NCBI RefSeq assembly: GCF_016595465.1
Contig: NZ_JAENIK010000008.1
Coordinates: 186,001 to 250,000, forward strand
Length of the DNA stretch: 64,000 nt
Direction of reading: 5' to 3'
Source of the DNA: Luteolibacter yonseiensis
Lineage (GTDB): Bacteria > Verrucomicrobiota > Verrucomicrobiia > Verrucomicrobiales > Akkermansiaceae
Shown here: one piece after another, positions 1-7,342 of the stretch
Layout of the letters: each line of letters starts with the position of its first letter
How positions within the stretch are numbered: position 1 is the stretch's first letter
Program-made: the position numbers and the translations under genes
Notes under the pieces: model-generated
What the model saw: only the letters and a program-made list of their open reading frames with translations
Database searches by the model: none
Told to the model about the DNA's origin: nothing

Positions 1-174
1 TTTCCCGCATGAGATAGCTGAGAACCCATCGGTGGGAAGAGAGGGGCTTTTTCGCTTTCGGCTCGGACAACGGCATGTGCGGATGGGAAACGATTGGGCG
101 GGCTGCGTCAATGACCGCGAATGCTGGAAATTTTCCATTTGCCAATCCTCCGGAAAATTCTGAGTCTCATAGTT
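1..174. other. Leading non-coding stretch
   Basis: No convincing gene lies here. The stretch precedes the first secreted-protease gene and presumably carries its promoter, but I see no clear -35/-10 pair. An in-frame ATG at 121 would lengthen the protease N-terminus, but it would put extra residues before an ordinary signal peptide, so it is treated as untranslated. Confidence 0.4.
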
Positions 175-1098
175 ATGAAAATATCCCGGCTGTGGATTCC
201 CGCCATTTTCGTGCTTTCCGCAATGTCCGCACAAGCGGTGGTGAACCTTTCCGGGAATATCAACAACACGGCTCCCGGAATCATTCCCGGCTTCGGCCTC
301 TTCGGCAATGTCGGCGTGGTGAACACCAGCGGTTCCGGGATCTACCTGGGCGGTGGATGGGTGCTGACGGCGAATCATGTGGCGGGATCGCTGCCCGCCA
401 CGGCGACGTTCGGCGGCGTCGCCTACCCGACCCAGGCGGGAAGCTGGCAGCGCATCACCAACCCGACCGGCATGGGATTGAGCACCTACACGGACATGGT
501 GGTATTCCGGCTTGCGGGTTCATTGGCGTTGCCAACGGTGGATCTCGCATCCTTGAGCCCCGCCCTGTCGGACAACGCGATCCTGGTGGGGAACGGACGC
601 ATTCAGGAAAACACTTCCACCACCTGGATCCATACGCCGGTGGCTGGAATCAACAACGATACCTGGGTCGAAACCCCTCCCGGCAGTCCGAACCGCGAGG
701 GCTATGAGACCATCGGAACCCACGAAGTCCGCTGGGGGGTGAATGACGTGGCCTCCGTATCGGTTCAGACGGTGAACATTGCCGGGGCGGATGTACGGTA
801 TTTCACCACGAGCTTCGACAACCCGGGGTATGCCAACGAGGCGCAGGCGGTGACGGGAGACTCGGGTGGCGGGGCATTCATCTACAGCGGCTCATCCTGG
901 AAGCTCGCCGGCATGATGTTCTCCGTGGCGACCTATGAAAACCAACCCGGCGGGGCGAATTCCGCCATCGTAGGACAACAAACGGCGATCGCCGACATCG
1001 CATCCTACCGGAACCAGATTCTGGCGATTGTTCCGGAGCCGTCGACGGCCCTCCTCGGGTTGTTGGGCTTGCTCGGATTCTGCAGGCGCAGAAGGTGA
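175..1098 (+). CDS. Secreted trypsin-like serine protease with PEP-CTERM sorting signal
   Basis: The 307-residue protein starts with a signal peptide (about 1-21, ending AQA). It carries a trypsin-type triad: His68 in LTANHVA, Asp107 in TYTDMVV and Ser230 in TGDSGGG. The C-terminus has VPEPS, a Leu/Gly-rich helix and a CRRRR tail, the PEP-CTERM signal that directs proteins to exosortase/archaeosortase-type processing at the cell surface. I chose the ATG at 175 because the 18 residues added by the ATG at 121 would bury the signal peptide. It appears to be a single gene, followed on the same strand by unrelated rsmA. The substrate is unknown; a secreted endopeptidase or a matrix protein with residual protease fold are both possible, but the intact triad favours activity. 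Confidence 0.85.
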   Translation: MKISRLWIPAIFVLSAMSAQAVVNLSGNINNTAPGIIPGFGLFGNVGVVNTSGSGIYLGGGWVLTANHVAGSLPATATFGGVAYPTQAGSWQRITNPTGMGLSTYTDMVVFRLAGSLALPTVDLASLSPALSDNAILVGNGRIQENTSTTWIHTPVAGINNDTWVETPPGSPNREGYETIGTHEVRWGVNDVASVSVQTVNIAGADVRYFTTSFDNPGYANEAQAVTGDSGGGAFIYSGSSWKLAGMMFSVATYENQPGGANSAIVGQQTAIADIASYRNQILAIVPEPSTALLGLLGLLGFCRRRR

Positions 1099-1217
1099 AA
1101 ACCCGCAGGGAAACGAGGCCAGATGCTAGTCCGGCCCCTATTTTCCCCCCGCCACCCGGCGGTCTCCCCACTCTCCGCTATTGCGCGTGGCCTGCGGATA
1201 GGCCATGAACGGCGGCC

Positions 1218-2558
1218 ATGACGGGTCGAGAAATACGGGAACTGCTGGATCACGCGGGGGTGCTGCCGAGCAAGCAGCTTGGGCAGAACTTCCTCATCGA
1301 CCCGAATATGGCGCGCTGGATCGTCTCCCAGCTCGAAATTTCCCCGGATGACGCGGTGGTGGAGGTCGGCCCGGGAGCGGGTTCGCTGACCACGCACCTC
1401 GTGGGTCAGGTGCGGAAGTTGATCCTGATCGAGTTCGACGCGCGCCTGGCCGCCGCGTTGAAGGAAAAGCACAAGGACGATCCCGGCGTGGAGGTCCATC
1501 ATGAGGACGCGGTGAAGTTCGACGGCAGGAAACTCTTCAAACACCGCCCGCTGAAATTCCTCGGCAATCTCCCGTATTCCTGCGGCGGGGCGATCATGAA
1601 AAACCTTCTCAGCCGTCCGCATCCGTTCGACCGGGCGGTCATCATGCTGCAAAAGGAAGTCATCGACCGTCTCGCGGCGCAGCCGGGTACCAAGGACTAC
1701 GGCATTCTTTCCCTGCGGACACAGGCGAACTGGGAGGTGAGATCCCTCCGCACCGTGCCTCCCGAAGCGTTTTACCCGCAGCCGAAGATCGACTCCAGCG
1801 TCGCGGTGCTGACACCCCGGACGAGCGGGCTGCCGGTTTTCGACTACCGCTTGTATGACGAGCTCATCCGCCGTGGCTTCGCCCAGCGCCGCAAGCAGTT
1901 GAAAAAGCAACTGCCCGACGGGCCCGATTGGGAGACCGTCACCCGGGAACTGGGCGTGAACACCACCGTGCGCGGCGAGGAACTCACGCTGGTCCAGTGG
2001 GTGGATCTCACGCGGGCCTTCGATCCACACCCGCTCAAGGACATCGCCCAGAAAGCCGGGGAGATCTTCGATGTGGTGGATGAAAATGACAACGTCACCG
2101 GCACCGCCACCCGTGGCGAGGTGCACGCACAGAAGCTGGTCCACCGCGCGGTGCACGTCTTCGCCTTCAACAAACGCGGGGATCTGTTGCTCCAGAAACG
2201 TTCGTCGCTCAAAGATCTCTGCCCCGGCCTCTGGGATTCCAGTGTCTCCGGCCATCTTGATTCCGGTGAAGATTACCTCGCCGCATCCGTGAGGGAGCTG
2301 GAGGAGGAAATGGGCATCGTGTCAGAAACCACGCCGGAGGAGATCGCCCGCATCACCCCTCGCGAGGAAACCGGCTGGGAACACGTGCGCCTCTACCGGG
2401 TCCGCTACGATGGAGCGCTGCGCTACCCCTCGGCGGAGGTCGAAGCGGCCATCTGGTTCCCGTTGGAAGAGGTCGGCGCGTGGATCGCCGCGAGACCTGC
2501 CGACTTCGCACCCGGTTTTCTCCAGTGTTGGGAAAAATTCAAATCACTACCGTCATGA
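1218..2558 (+). CDS. rsmA: 16S rRNA adenine dimethyltransferase RsmA (KsgA) fused to a Nudix hydrolase domain
   Basis: The protein has 446 residues against about 270 for ordinary RsmA. Residues 1-270 are a complete RsmA: LGQNFL near 21, SAM motif VEVGPGAG (48-55), catalytic NLPY (117-120), and a C-terminal domain with FAQRRKQLKK. RsmA dimethylates two adjacent adenines in helix 45 of 16S rRNA. Residues about 281-446 are a second domain like YfcD / type 1 isopentenyl-diphosphate isomerases, with a Nudix box G-x5-E-x7-REL-x-EE-x-G-I running from Gly345. There is no stop or frameshift between them, so this is a true fusion. The stop overlaps the next start (ATGA), implying translational coupling. 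The Nudix substrate cannot be read from sequence. Confidence 0.93.
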   Translation: MTGREIRELLDHAGVLPSKQLGQNFLIDPNMARWIVSQLEISPDDAVVEVGPGAGSLTTHLVGQVRKLILIEFDARLAAALKEKHKDDPGVEVHHEDAVKFDGRKLFKHRPLKFLGNLPYSCGGAIMKNLLSRPHPFDRAVIMLQKEVIDRLAAQPGTKDYGILSLRTQANWEVRSLRTVPPEAFYPQPKIDSSVAVLTPRTSGLPVFDYRLYDELIRRGFAQRRKQLKKQLPDGPDWETVTRELGVNTTVRGEELTLVQWVDLTRAFDPHPLKDIAQKAGEIFDVVDENDNVTGTATRGEVHAQKLVHRAVHVFAFNKRGDLLLQKRSSLKDLCPGLWDSSVSGHLDSGEDYLAASVRELEEEMGIVSETTPEEIARITPREETGWEHVRLYRVRYDGALRYPSAEVEAAIWFPLEEVGAWIAARPADFAPGFLQCWEKFKSLPS

Positions 2559-3313
2559 CACGCCTGCTCGTCTCACTCGCCGCCAGCCTGGCGCTGGTTT
2601 CCTGTCACAAGCCCGCACCGGATGCCCTGTCCTACCGGATCGTCTCCACCCGCGAGCACGACGGAGGAGCCTACACCCAGGGTCTCCAACTGGTGAACGG
2701 CCGCCTTTTCGAAAGCACCGGCCAATACGGTGAGTCCACCGTGCGCGAGCTCGAACCCTCCACCGGCAAGGTCCTCCGCAAGCGTCCGCTCGCGAAAAAC
2801 GTCTTCGGCGAGGGGCTCACCGTCATGGGCAACGAGATGTGGGTGCTGACTTGGAAAGAGAAAACCGTTTATGTGCTGGAGCCGGACACCTTCAAGCCGA
2901 TCCGCACCCATACCTACGAAGGCGAGGGCTGGGGACTGGCCAACGATGGCAAACAGCTCATCATGAGCAACGGCAGCGAAACGCTGAAATTCCTCAACCC
3001 CAAGGACTTCACCGTCACCAGGTCACTGGAAGTCAAGGACGGCACGCAACCGGTCCGCATGCTCAACGAACTGGAATTCATCGATGGCCAGATTTTCGCC
3101 AATATCTACCTGACGGAAAAAATCGCCCGCATTTCCCCGGAAACCGGCCAGGTCACCGGCTGGCTCGACCTCAAGGGCCTCCGCAACCAGCTCGCGAATC
3201 CCGGTCGCGCCGAGGTTCTCAACGGCATCGCCCACGACCCGGCCACCGGCCACCTGCTCGTCACCGGCAAATACTGGCCCCAGATGTTCGAGATCAAGAT
3301 CGGGAAGAAATAA
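2555..3313 (+). CDS. Glutaminyl-peptide cyclotransferase (glutamine cyclotransferase family) lipoprotein
   Basis: The 252-residue protein has an N-terminal lipoprotein signal with lipobox LVSC (Cys about residue 17). The rest matches the plant/bacterial glutamine cyclotransferase beta-propeller: AYTQGL, EGWGL, LNELE, NGIAHDP and TGKYWP at the expected spacings. The family turns N-terminal Gln of exported proteins into pyroglutamate; anchoring in the cell envelope fits that. The ATG at 2555 overlaps the rsmA stop (ATGA), so the two genes are probably co-translated. An in-frame upstream start inside rsmA would give a non-signal N-terminus and was rejected. Confidence 0.85.
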   Translation: MTRLLVSLAASLALVSCHKPAPDALSYRIVSTREHDGGAYTQGLQLVNGRLFESTGQYGESTVRELEPSTGKVLRKRPLAKNVFGEGLTVMGNEMWVLTWKEKTVYVLEPDTFKPIRTHTYEGEGWGLANDGKQLIMSNGSETLKFLNPKDFTVTRSLEVKDGTQPVRMLNELEFIDGQIFANIYLTEKIARISPETGQVTGWLDLKGLRNQLANPGRAEVLNGIAHDPATGHLLVTGKYWPQMFEIKIGKK

Positions 3314-3361
3314 CCGTCCCCGGCTTGCTTAGCCGCACCACCCGACTACCTTCCGCCGCCG

Positions 3362-4138
3362 ATGCCCCTGCCTGATCCAAGCCAAGAACCCGCGATCCGG
3401 GACCCGAAAAAGCTTCGCAACACCGCATTTGTCCTGCTCGCCATGATGATCGTCGGTGGCGCGCTGATCCTGAAAGCCTACGAGCAGTGGTCCGTGAAGC
3501 AGTCCCAAGACGACCGGCCCGCCGTCGTTTACCGCATCACTCCGGAACGCGACCTGCGCATGCTCCGGCAGGATGGAAAGACCGTCGATCTGGTGGATCT
3601 GCGCGGAAAGGTCATCGCGCTCAACGTCATCAGCCTGCGTGATCCCCAGGCCGCCGAACGCAGCCTGGCGGTGATGAAACGTCTCGCCGGGACCCGCAAG
3701 GCGGACGGCGACATCCACCTTGTCACCCTGATCCTCGACCCCATGCCCTCGGAGAAGCTCCTTCCAGCCCTCCAGGAAACGGCCGCGGCCCACGGCATGA
3801 CCCTGCCGCAGTGGTGGCTTGGCAGCAACGAGCCAAAGACCCTCCACAAGTTCATCAAGAACGAGCTCAAGGCGAATGTTTACCCCAACGAGGCAAGAGG
3901 CAGTTGGGAATACGACCCCGCCATCGTGCTGATCGATAAAAACGGCCATGTCCGCCGGGCGGTGGTGCCGCAGAAACAGGGCGGCCCTCCGTTCATCGCC
4001 ACCTTCGATTTCGACCAGGCCGCGGGATGGGACGCGAAGGGAGTCAAAACAGGCACGGATCATTCCAATTCCGAGCAACTGGAAATCCTTCTCAACCATA
4101 CCATCGACAAGCTTCTGGCAGAAAAATACGTGAAATGA
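3362..4138 (+). CDS. Membrane-anchored SCO1-like protein lacking the redox cysteines
   Basis: The 258-residue protein has one transmembrane helix (about 21-42) and then a thioredoxin-fold domain organised like SCO proteins (VDLVDLRGKVIALNVIS, then an IVLIDKNGHVRRA strand). The loop after LNVIS reads LRDPQAAE, so the Cu-binding/redox CxxxC or CxxC is absent. The gene overlaps the next, a SCO protein with CPHC, by ATGA, and a DUF420 gene follows. It is probably a structural or partner subunit of the same assembly module rather than a copper donor. Because both copies keep the same anchor-domain layout, a tandem duplication followed by loss of cysteines is likely (inference). Confidence 0.7.
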   Translation: MPLPDPSQEPAIRDPKKLRNTAFVLLAMMIVGGALILKAYEQWSVKQSQDDRPAVVYRITPERDLRMLRQDGKTVDLVDLRGKVIALNVISLRDPQAAERSLAVMKRLAGTRKADGDIHLVTLILDPMPSEKLLPALQETAAAHGMTLPQWWLGSNEPKTLHKFIKNELKANVYPNEARGSWEYDPAIVLIDKNGHVRRAVVPQKQGGPPFIATFDFDQAAGWDAKGVKTGTDHSNSEQLEILLNHTIDKLLAEKYVK

Positions 4139-4845
4139 AAAAGAACACCACCATCGCCCTCTTCTACACCGGCGTGGCCGCTCTCTGCGTCGGGATCCTC
4201 GCCATCGCGTTCTCACTGAGGCCCGGACTGACCAACACCTATACGGAACCGGCTGTGGACATGGGGAAAGACACCGTCCGCGAATGGTTTCCCATTGAAA
4301 AGGATCTCGCCGCCGTCAACCAGGACAACGAGTCCGTCAAGCTTTCCGACCTGCGCGGCAAGGTGTGGGTCGTCGCCGAATTCTTCGCCATCTGCCCGCA
4401 TTGCGCGGTGAGGAATGGCGAGGAGCTGCGGAAGCTCTATGACGAGTTCAAGGGGAATCCGGATTTCCACATCACCTGCATCTCGGTGGACCCGGAAAAC
4501 GACAAGCACGACAAGCTCTCCGACTACGCCAAGGCCCTCGGCGCCGAGACGAAGAACTGGTGGTTCCTCAATGCGGGTGAGGTGAAGGCCACCCATGAAT
4601 ATCTCGAAAAGGAACTCAAGTTCTTCGGCATCCGCGAGCGCACCGATCCCGTCGATGTCGAGGCGAACGGCAAATTCGCCCACGACCTCGGCTTCCTGCT
4701 GGTGGACCGGGATTTCAAGGTCGTCGGCAAGTGGCCCCTCGCCGACGCACGCTCGGAGGACGCGAAAAAGCGTGACCCGGAACTTTACCAGAAACTCAAG
4801 GACGATCTCTACGGACGCATCCGCCAGGAGCTTGGCAAGAACTGA
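4135..4845 (+). CDS. SCO1/SenC-type thioredoxin-fold protein (CPHC)
   Basis: The 236-residue protein has an N-terminal signal anchor (about 6-29) followed by a SCO/thioredoxin domain: LSDLRGKVWVVAEFFAICPHC, a TCISVDPENDKHDKL segment and FAHDLGFLLVDRDFKVV, which supplies the His expected of SCO proteins. The cysteines are CxxC (CPHC) rather than the CxxxC of canonical SCO1, so thiol-disulfide exchange is at least as likely as copper delivery. In this family the role is building the Cu-A site of cytochrome c oxidase outside the cytoplasmic membrane. It is coupled to the preceding Cys-less homologue (ATGA) and lies 17 nt before the DUF420 gene. Confidence 0.82.
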   Translation: MKKNTTIALFYTGVAALCVGILAIAFSLRPGLTNTYTEPAVDMGKDTVREWFPIEKDLAAVNQDNESVKLSDLRGKVWVVAEFFAICPHCAVRNGEELRKLYDEFKGNPDFHITCISVDPENDKHDKLSDYAKALGAETKNWWFLNAGEVKATHEYLEKELKFFGIRERTDPVDVEANGKFAHDLGFLLVDRDFKVVGKWPLADARSEDAKKRDPELYQKLKDDLYGRIRQELGKN

Positions 4846-4862
4846 ACCACCGGCACCCGACC

Positions 4863-5429
4863 ATGAATGACGAGCGCAAACAATGGCTGTCCCGCCCGCC
4901 GCAGGAAGCCCTCTCGAAAAAACTCGGCACCATCGCCTGGATCCTGACCGCGGCGGTGCTCGCCCTGGTGATGGTCATGCGCGGGCCGAAGATTCCTTTG
5001 CCGGACGGCTGGTCGTTCGCCTTCCTGCCTCCGGTGCACGCGGTGCTGAATTCGCTGGTGGCCGTCTCGCTCATCGCCGCCATCGTCGCGGTGAAACAGG
5101 GGAAAATCCGTCTGCACCGGATTTTCGTTTCCATCGCGATGCTGTTGTCTGTCGGATTCCTCCTTTGCTACGTGGCCTACCATTTCACCACGCCGGAAAC
5201 CCGCTACGGCGGAGAGGGCGCGCTGCGCCTCGTCTATTTCTTCCTGCTCGCCACCCATATCGTCCTCGCGGCGGTGAGCCTGCCGTTCATTCTTCTCACC
5301 TTCATCGCCGCACACACGAACCGTTTCGCCGCACACCGGAAACTGGCGCGGTGGGTGTTTCCCATCTGGCTTTACGTGGCGGTCACCGGGCCTGTCTGCT
5401 ACCTGATGTTGAAACCGTATTACGGATGA
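4863..5429 (+). CDS. DUF420 membrane protein (YozB/CtaM-like), cytochrome oxidase maturation
   Basis: This 188-residue integral membrane protein has about five hydrophobic segments and DUF420 hallmarks: PPVHAVLNSL, the HR of RLHRIF, a YVAYHF helix, and ATHIVLAAVSLPF followed by AHRKLARWVFPIWLYV. The conserved histidines suggest metal or haem contact. The Staphylococcus member CtaM is needed for maturation of an oxidase, and DUF420 genes often sit with SCO and oxidase genes. Here the gene ends a probable operon SCO-like / SCO / DUF420. The oxidase subunits themselves are not in this window; ctaB lies far away near 52 kb. Confidence 0.82.
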   Translation: MNDERKQWLSRPPQEALSKKLGTIAWILTAAVLALVMVMRGPKIPLPDGWSFAFLPPVHAVLNSLVAVSLIAAIVAVKQGKIRLHRIFVSIAMLLSVGFLLCYVAYHFTTPETRYGGEGALRLVYFFLLATHIVLAAVSLPFILLTFIAAHTNRFAAHRKLARWVFPIWLYVAVTGPVCYLMLKPYYG

Positions 5430-5477
5430 TGGCGCGGGCGCGCGGAGCTTGTGAAGGATCCGCCCGCCGGGCGGTGG

Positions 5478-6260
5478 TCACTCCGCCGGCTTGGCTTCCT
5501 CCGGCTTCGGAGCATCAGGTTTCTGCTTGGGCGGTGGCGGTGGAAAATCCTCGGTCGAGATCTTCAGATCGTTGTTCCGATCCAGCAGCTCGAAGCGCTC
5601 TTCCTGCTGGTCCTCGGTGAGGTTTTTCACCGCAGGCCCGAGACGGAATTCCTCGAAGGAAAGTGAACCGTCGCCATTGGTATCCAGCTTGCGGTTGATC
5701 TGCTCGGGCGGTTTCTCCGGGCGGTCACCGTCTTTTTTCGGGCCGCGGAACGGAGGCTCGGGTTTGTCCTTCGGAGTGATGACACCGTCGCCGTCCGTGT
5801 CCAGGCGGCGGAACACCGTATCCTGTTTCTCCGGCGGAAGTTTCTTGAAAACCTCACCTGCCTTGAACTCCTCCAGACTGATCCCGCCGCTCTTGTCGGA
5901 GTCGAGTTCCCAGAACCGTTTCGCCGGGTGGTCACCCTTGTCGTGGGGTTTTCCGAAGCGGCCGAGCTCTTCGCGGCTGAGCTTGCCGTCACCATCCTTG
6001 TCGAGACGTTTGAAAATGTTCGCGCGCTTTTCCTCCGGGATGTTCACGATGCGGGGCATGGCGGCGAACTCGGCGGTGGACAGGAATCCATCGTTGTCCT
6101 TGTCCGCGGCCTTCCAGGTTTCGGCAAATGGCGGACGGGGCCCCGGCGGGCGTCCCTTTCCCTCACCCGGCGGCGTCTTCTCCTGTTCCGGCGGTTGGGC
6201 AAGGCACAGGACTGGCATCAGCATTCCGGTGACAAGTAAGGAAACAGGGATTGTTTTCAT
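5478..6260 (-). CDS. Secreted EF-hand calcium-binding protein with six loops
   Basis: The 260-residue protein has a signal peptide (1-21, cleavage after CLA). It has six EF-hand-like loops: DKDNDGFLSTAE, DKDGDGKLSREE, DSDKSGGISLEE, DTDGDGVITPKD, DTNGDGSLSFEE and a degenerate DRNNDLKISTED. Pro/Lys-rich low-complexity segments lie at both ends. Such proteins bind calcium in the periplasm or outside the cell; the partner is unknown. It is convergent with the DUF420 gene and divergent from metF, so it is probably monocistronic. The last loop has Leu-Lys where Gly is usual and may not bind calcium. Confidence 0.85.
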   Translation of the reverse strand: MKTIPVSLLVTGMLMPVLCLAQPPEQEKTPPGEGKGRPPGPRPPFAETWKAADKDNDGFLSTAEFAAMPRIVNIPEEKRANIFKRLDKDGDGKLSREELGRFGKPHDKGDHPAKRFWELDSDKSGGISLEEFKAGEVFKKLPPEKQDTVFRRLDTDGDGVITPKDKPEPPFRGPKKDGDRPEKPPEQINRKLDTNGDGSLSFEEFRLGPAVKNLTEDQQEERFELLDRNNDLKISTEDFPPPPPKQKPDAPKPEEAKPAE

Positions 6261-6378
6261 TGGCGATTGAAGCTTTCCTAGCCGCGCTCCGCGCAGCTAA
6301 CGAGCAAAGAAACTCCACCCCGAAGGAAAAGTTTCGCCCCCGCCGGAATGCCTTCCATCCATTTTCAACCGACCACCC

Positions 6379-7284
6379 ATGCACATCCGCGACATTCTCA
6401 GCGACCCGAAGCCATCGCTCTCGTTTGAATTCTTTCCGCCACGCAGCGCGGCGGCATGGGAGGACCTTTACCAGGCCATCCGCGAATTGGAACCGCTGCA
6501 CCCCACCTTTGTCTCGGTGACCTACGGCGCGGGCGGCGGCACGCGGGAACTGACGCATGATCTCGTGGTGCGCATCAAGGAAACCACCTCGATCCCGCCG
6601 GTCCCCCATCTCACATGCGTGGGCCACTCGGAGGAGGAGGTTTTTGAAATCCTCGAACGTTATGCGAAAGCGGGGGTGAGCAACATCCTGGCGTTGCGCG
6701 GAGATCCGCCCAAGGACAGGCCGGATTACGATTGGTCGGAAAGCGGCTTCCGCCATGCGGCGGACCTCGTGGCGTTCATCCGCAAATTCAACGAGTCCGG
6801 CGCACACCCGGACCCGCGCGGATTCGGCATCGGGGTGGCGGGATTTCCCGAAGGCCACCCGACGACGCCGAACCGGGTGGATGAACTCGATTTCCTGAAG
6901 GCGAAGGTGGATGCGGGAGCTGACTACATCTGCACCCAGTTGTTCTTCGACAACCACGACTTCCTGGACTTCCGCGACCGTTGCGATTTCGCGGGCATCC
7001 GTGTGCCGATCATCGCCGGCGTGATGCCGGTGACCTCGCTCTCGGGGATGAAACGGATGGCCGAGCTCGCCGCGGGCGCGCGCTATCCGGCCAAGCTCCT
7101 GCGTGCCTTGGAACGGGCGAAGGCGAATCCGGAGGCCGTCGAGCGTGTGGGCATCCACTACGCGGCGGAGCAATGCGCGGGCCTGCTCGACGAGGGAGTG
7201 GATGGCATCCACTTCTACACGCTGAACAAAAGCCACGCCACGCGGGAGATCTACAACAGCCTCGGGCTGACGGCGGGGGTCTGA
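6379..7284 (+). CDS. metF: 5,10-methylenetetrahydrofolate reductase
   Basis: The 301-residue TIM-barrel flavoprotein has the family signatures SFEFFPPRS, VSVTYGAGG, HLTCVGHS, ILALRGDPP, GVAGFPEGHP, YICTQLFFDN, PIIAGVMPV and the C-terminal GIHFYTLN. It reduces methylene-THF to methyl-THF, the methyl donor for methionine synthesis. Length matches the bacterial enzyme (about 296). The ATG at 6379 is the only plausible start. The 118-nt upstream region shows no SAM or cobalamin riboswitch that I can recognise. It stands alone, with a GC-rich hairpin just downstream. Confidence 0.97.
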   Translation: MHIRDILSDPKPSLSFEFFPPRSAAAWEDLYQAIRELEPLHPTFVSVTYGAGGGTRELTHDLVVRIKETTSIPPVPHLTCVGHSEEEVFEILERYAKAGVSNILALRGDPPKDRPDYDWSESGFRHAADLVAFIRKFNESGAHPDPRGFGIGVAGFPEGHPTTPNRVDELDFLKAKVDAGADYICTQLFFDNHDFLDFRDRCDFAGIRVPIIAGVMPVTSLSGMKRMAELAAGARYPAKLLRALERAKANPEAVERVGIHYAAEQCAGLLDEGVDGIHFYTLNKSHATREIYNSLGLTAGV

Positions 7285-7304
7285 ACCTCTGGAAAACAAG
7301 GAAG

Positions 7305-7324
7305 CCCCGCCTTTGAGGGCGGGG
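7305..7324. terminator. Hairpin between convergent metF and the 7343-8989 gene
   Basis: CCCCGCC (7305-7311) pairs with GGCGGGG (7318-7324) around a six-base loop. Read on the minus strand the hairpin is followed by a U-richer run (CTTCCTTGTTTTCC), so it may mainly terminate the minus-strand gene while also serving metF. Confidence 0.55.
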
Positions 7325-7342
7325 GGATTGGGCATCTCCGTT

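Noticed and set aside
6261-6378. SAM riboswitch before metF
   Set aside because: No four-way junction elements or conserved core bases recognised in the 118-base leader.
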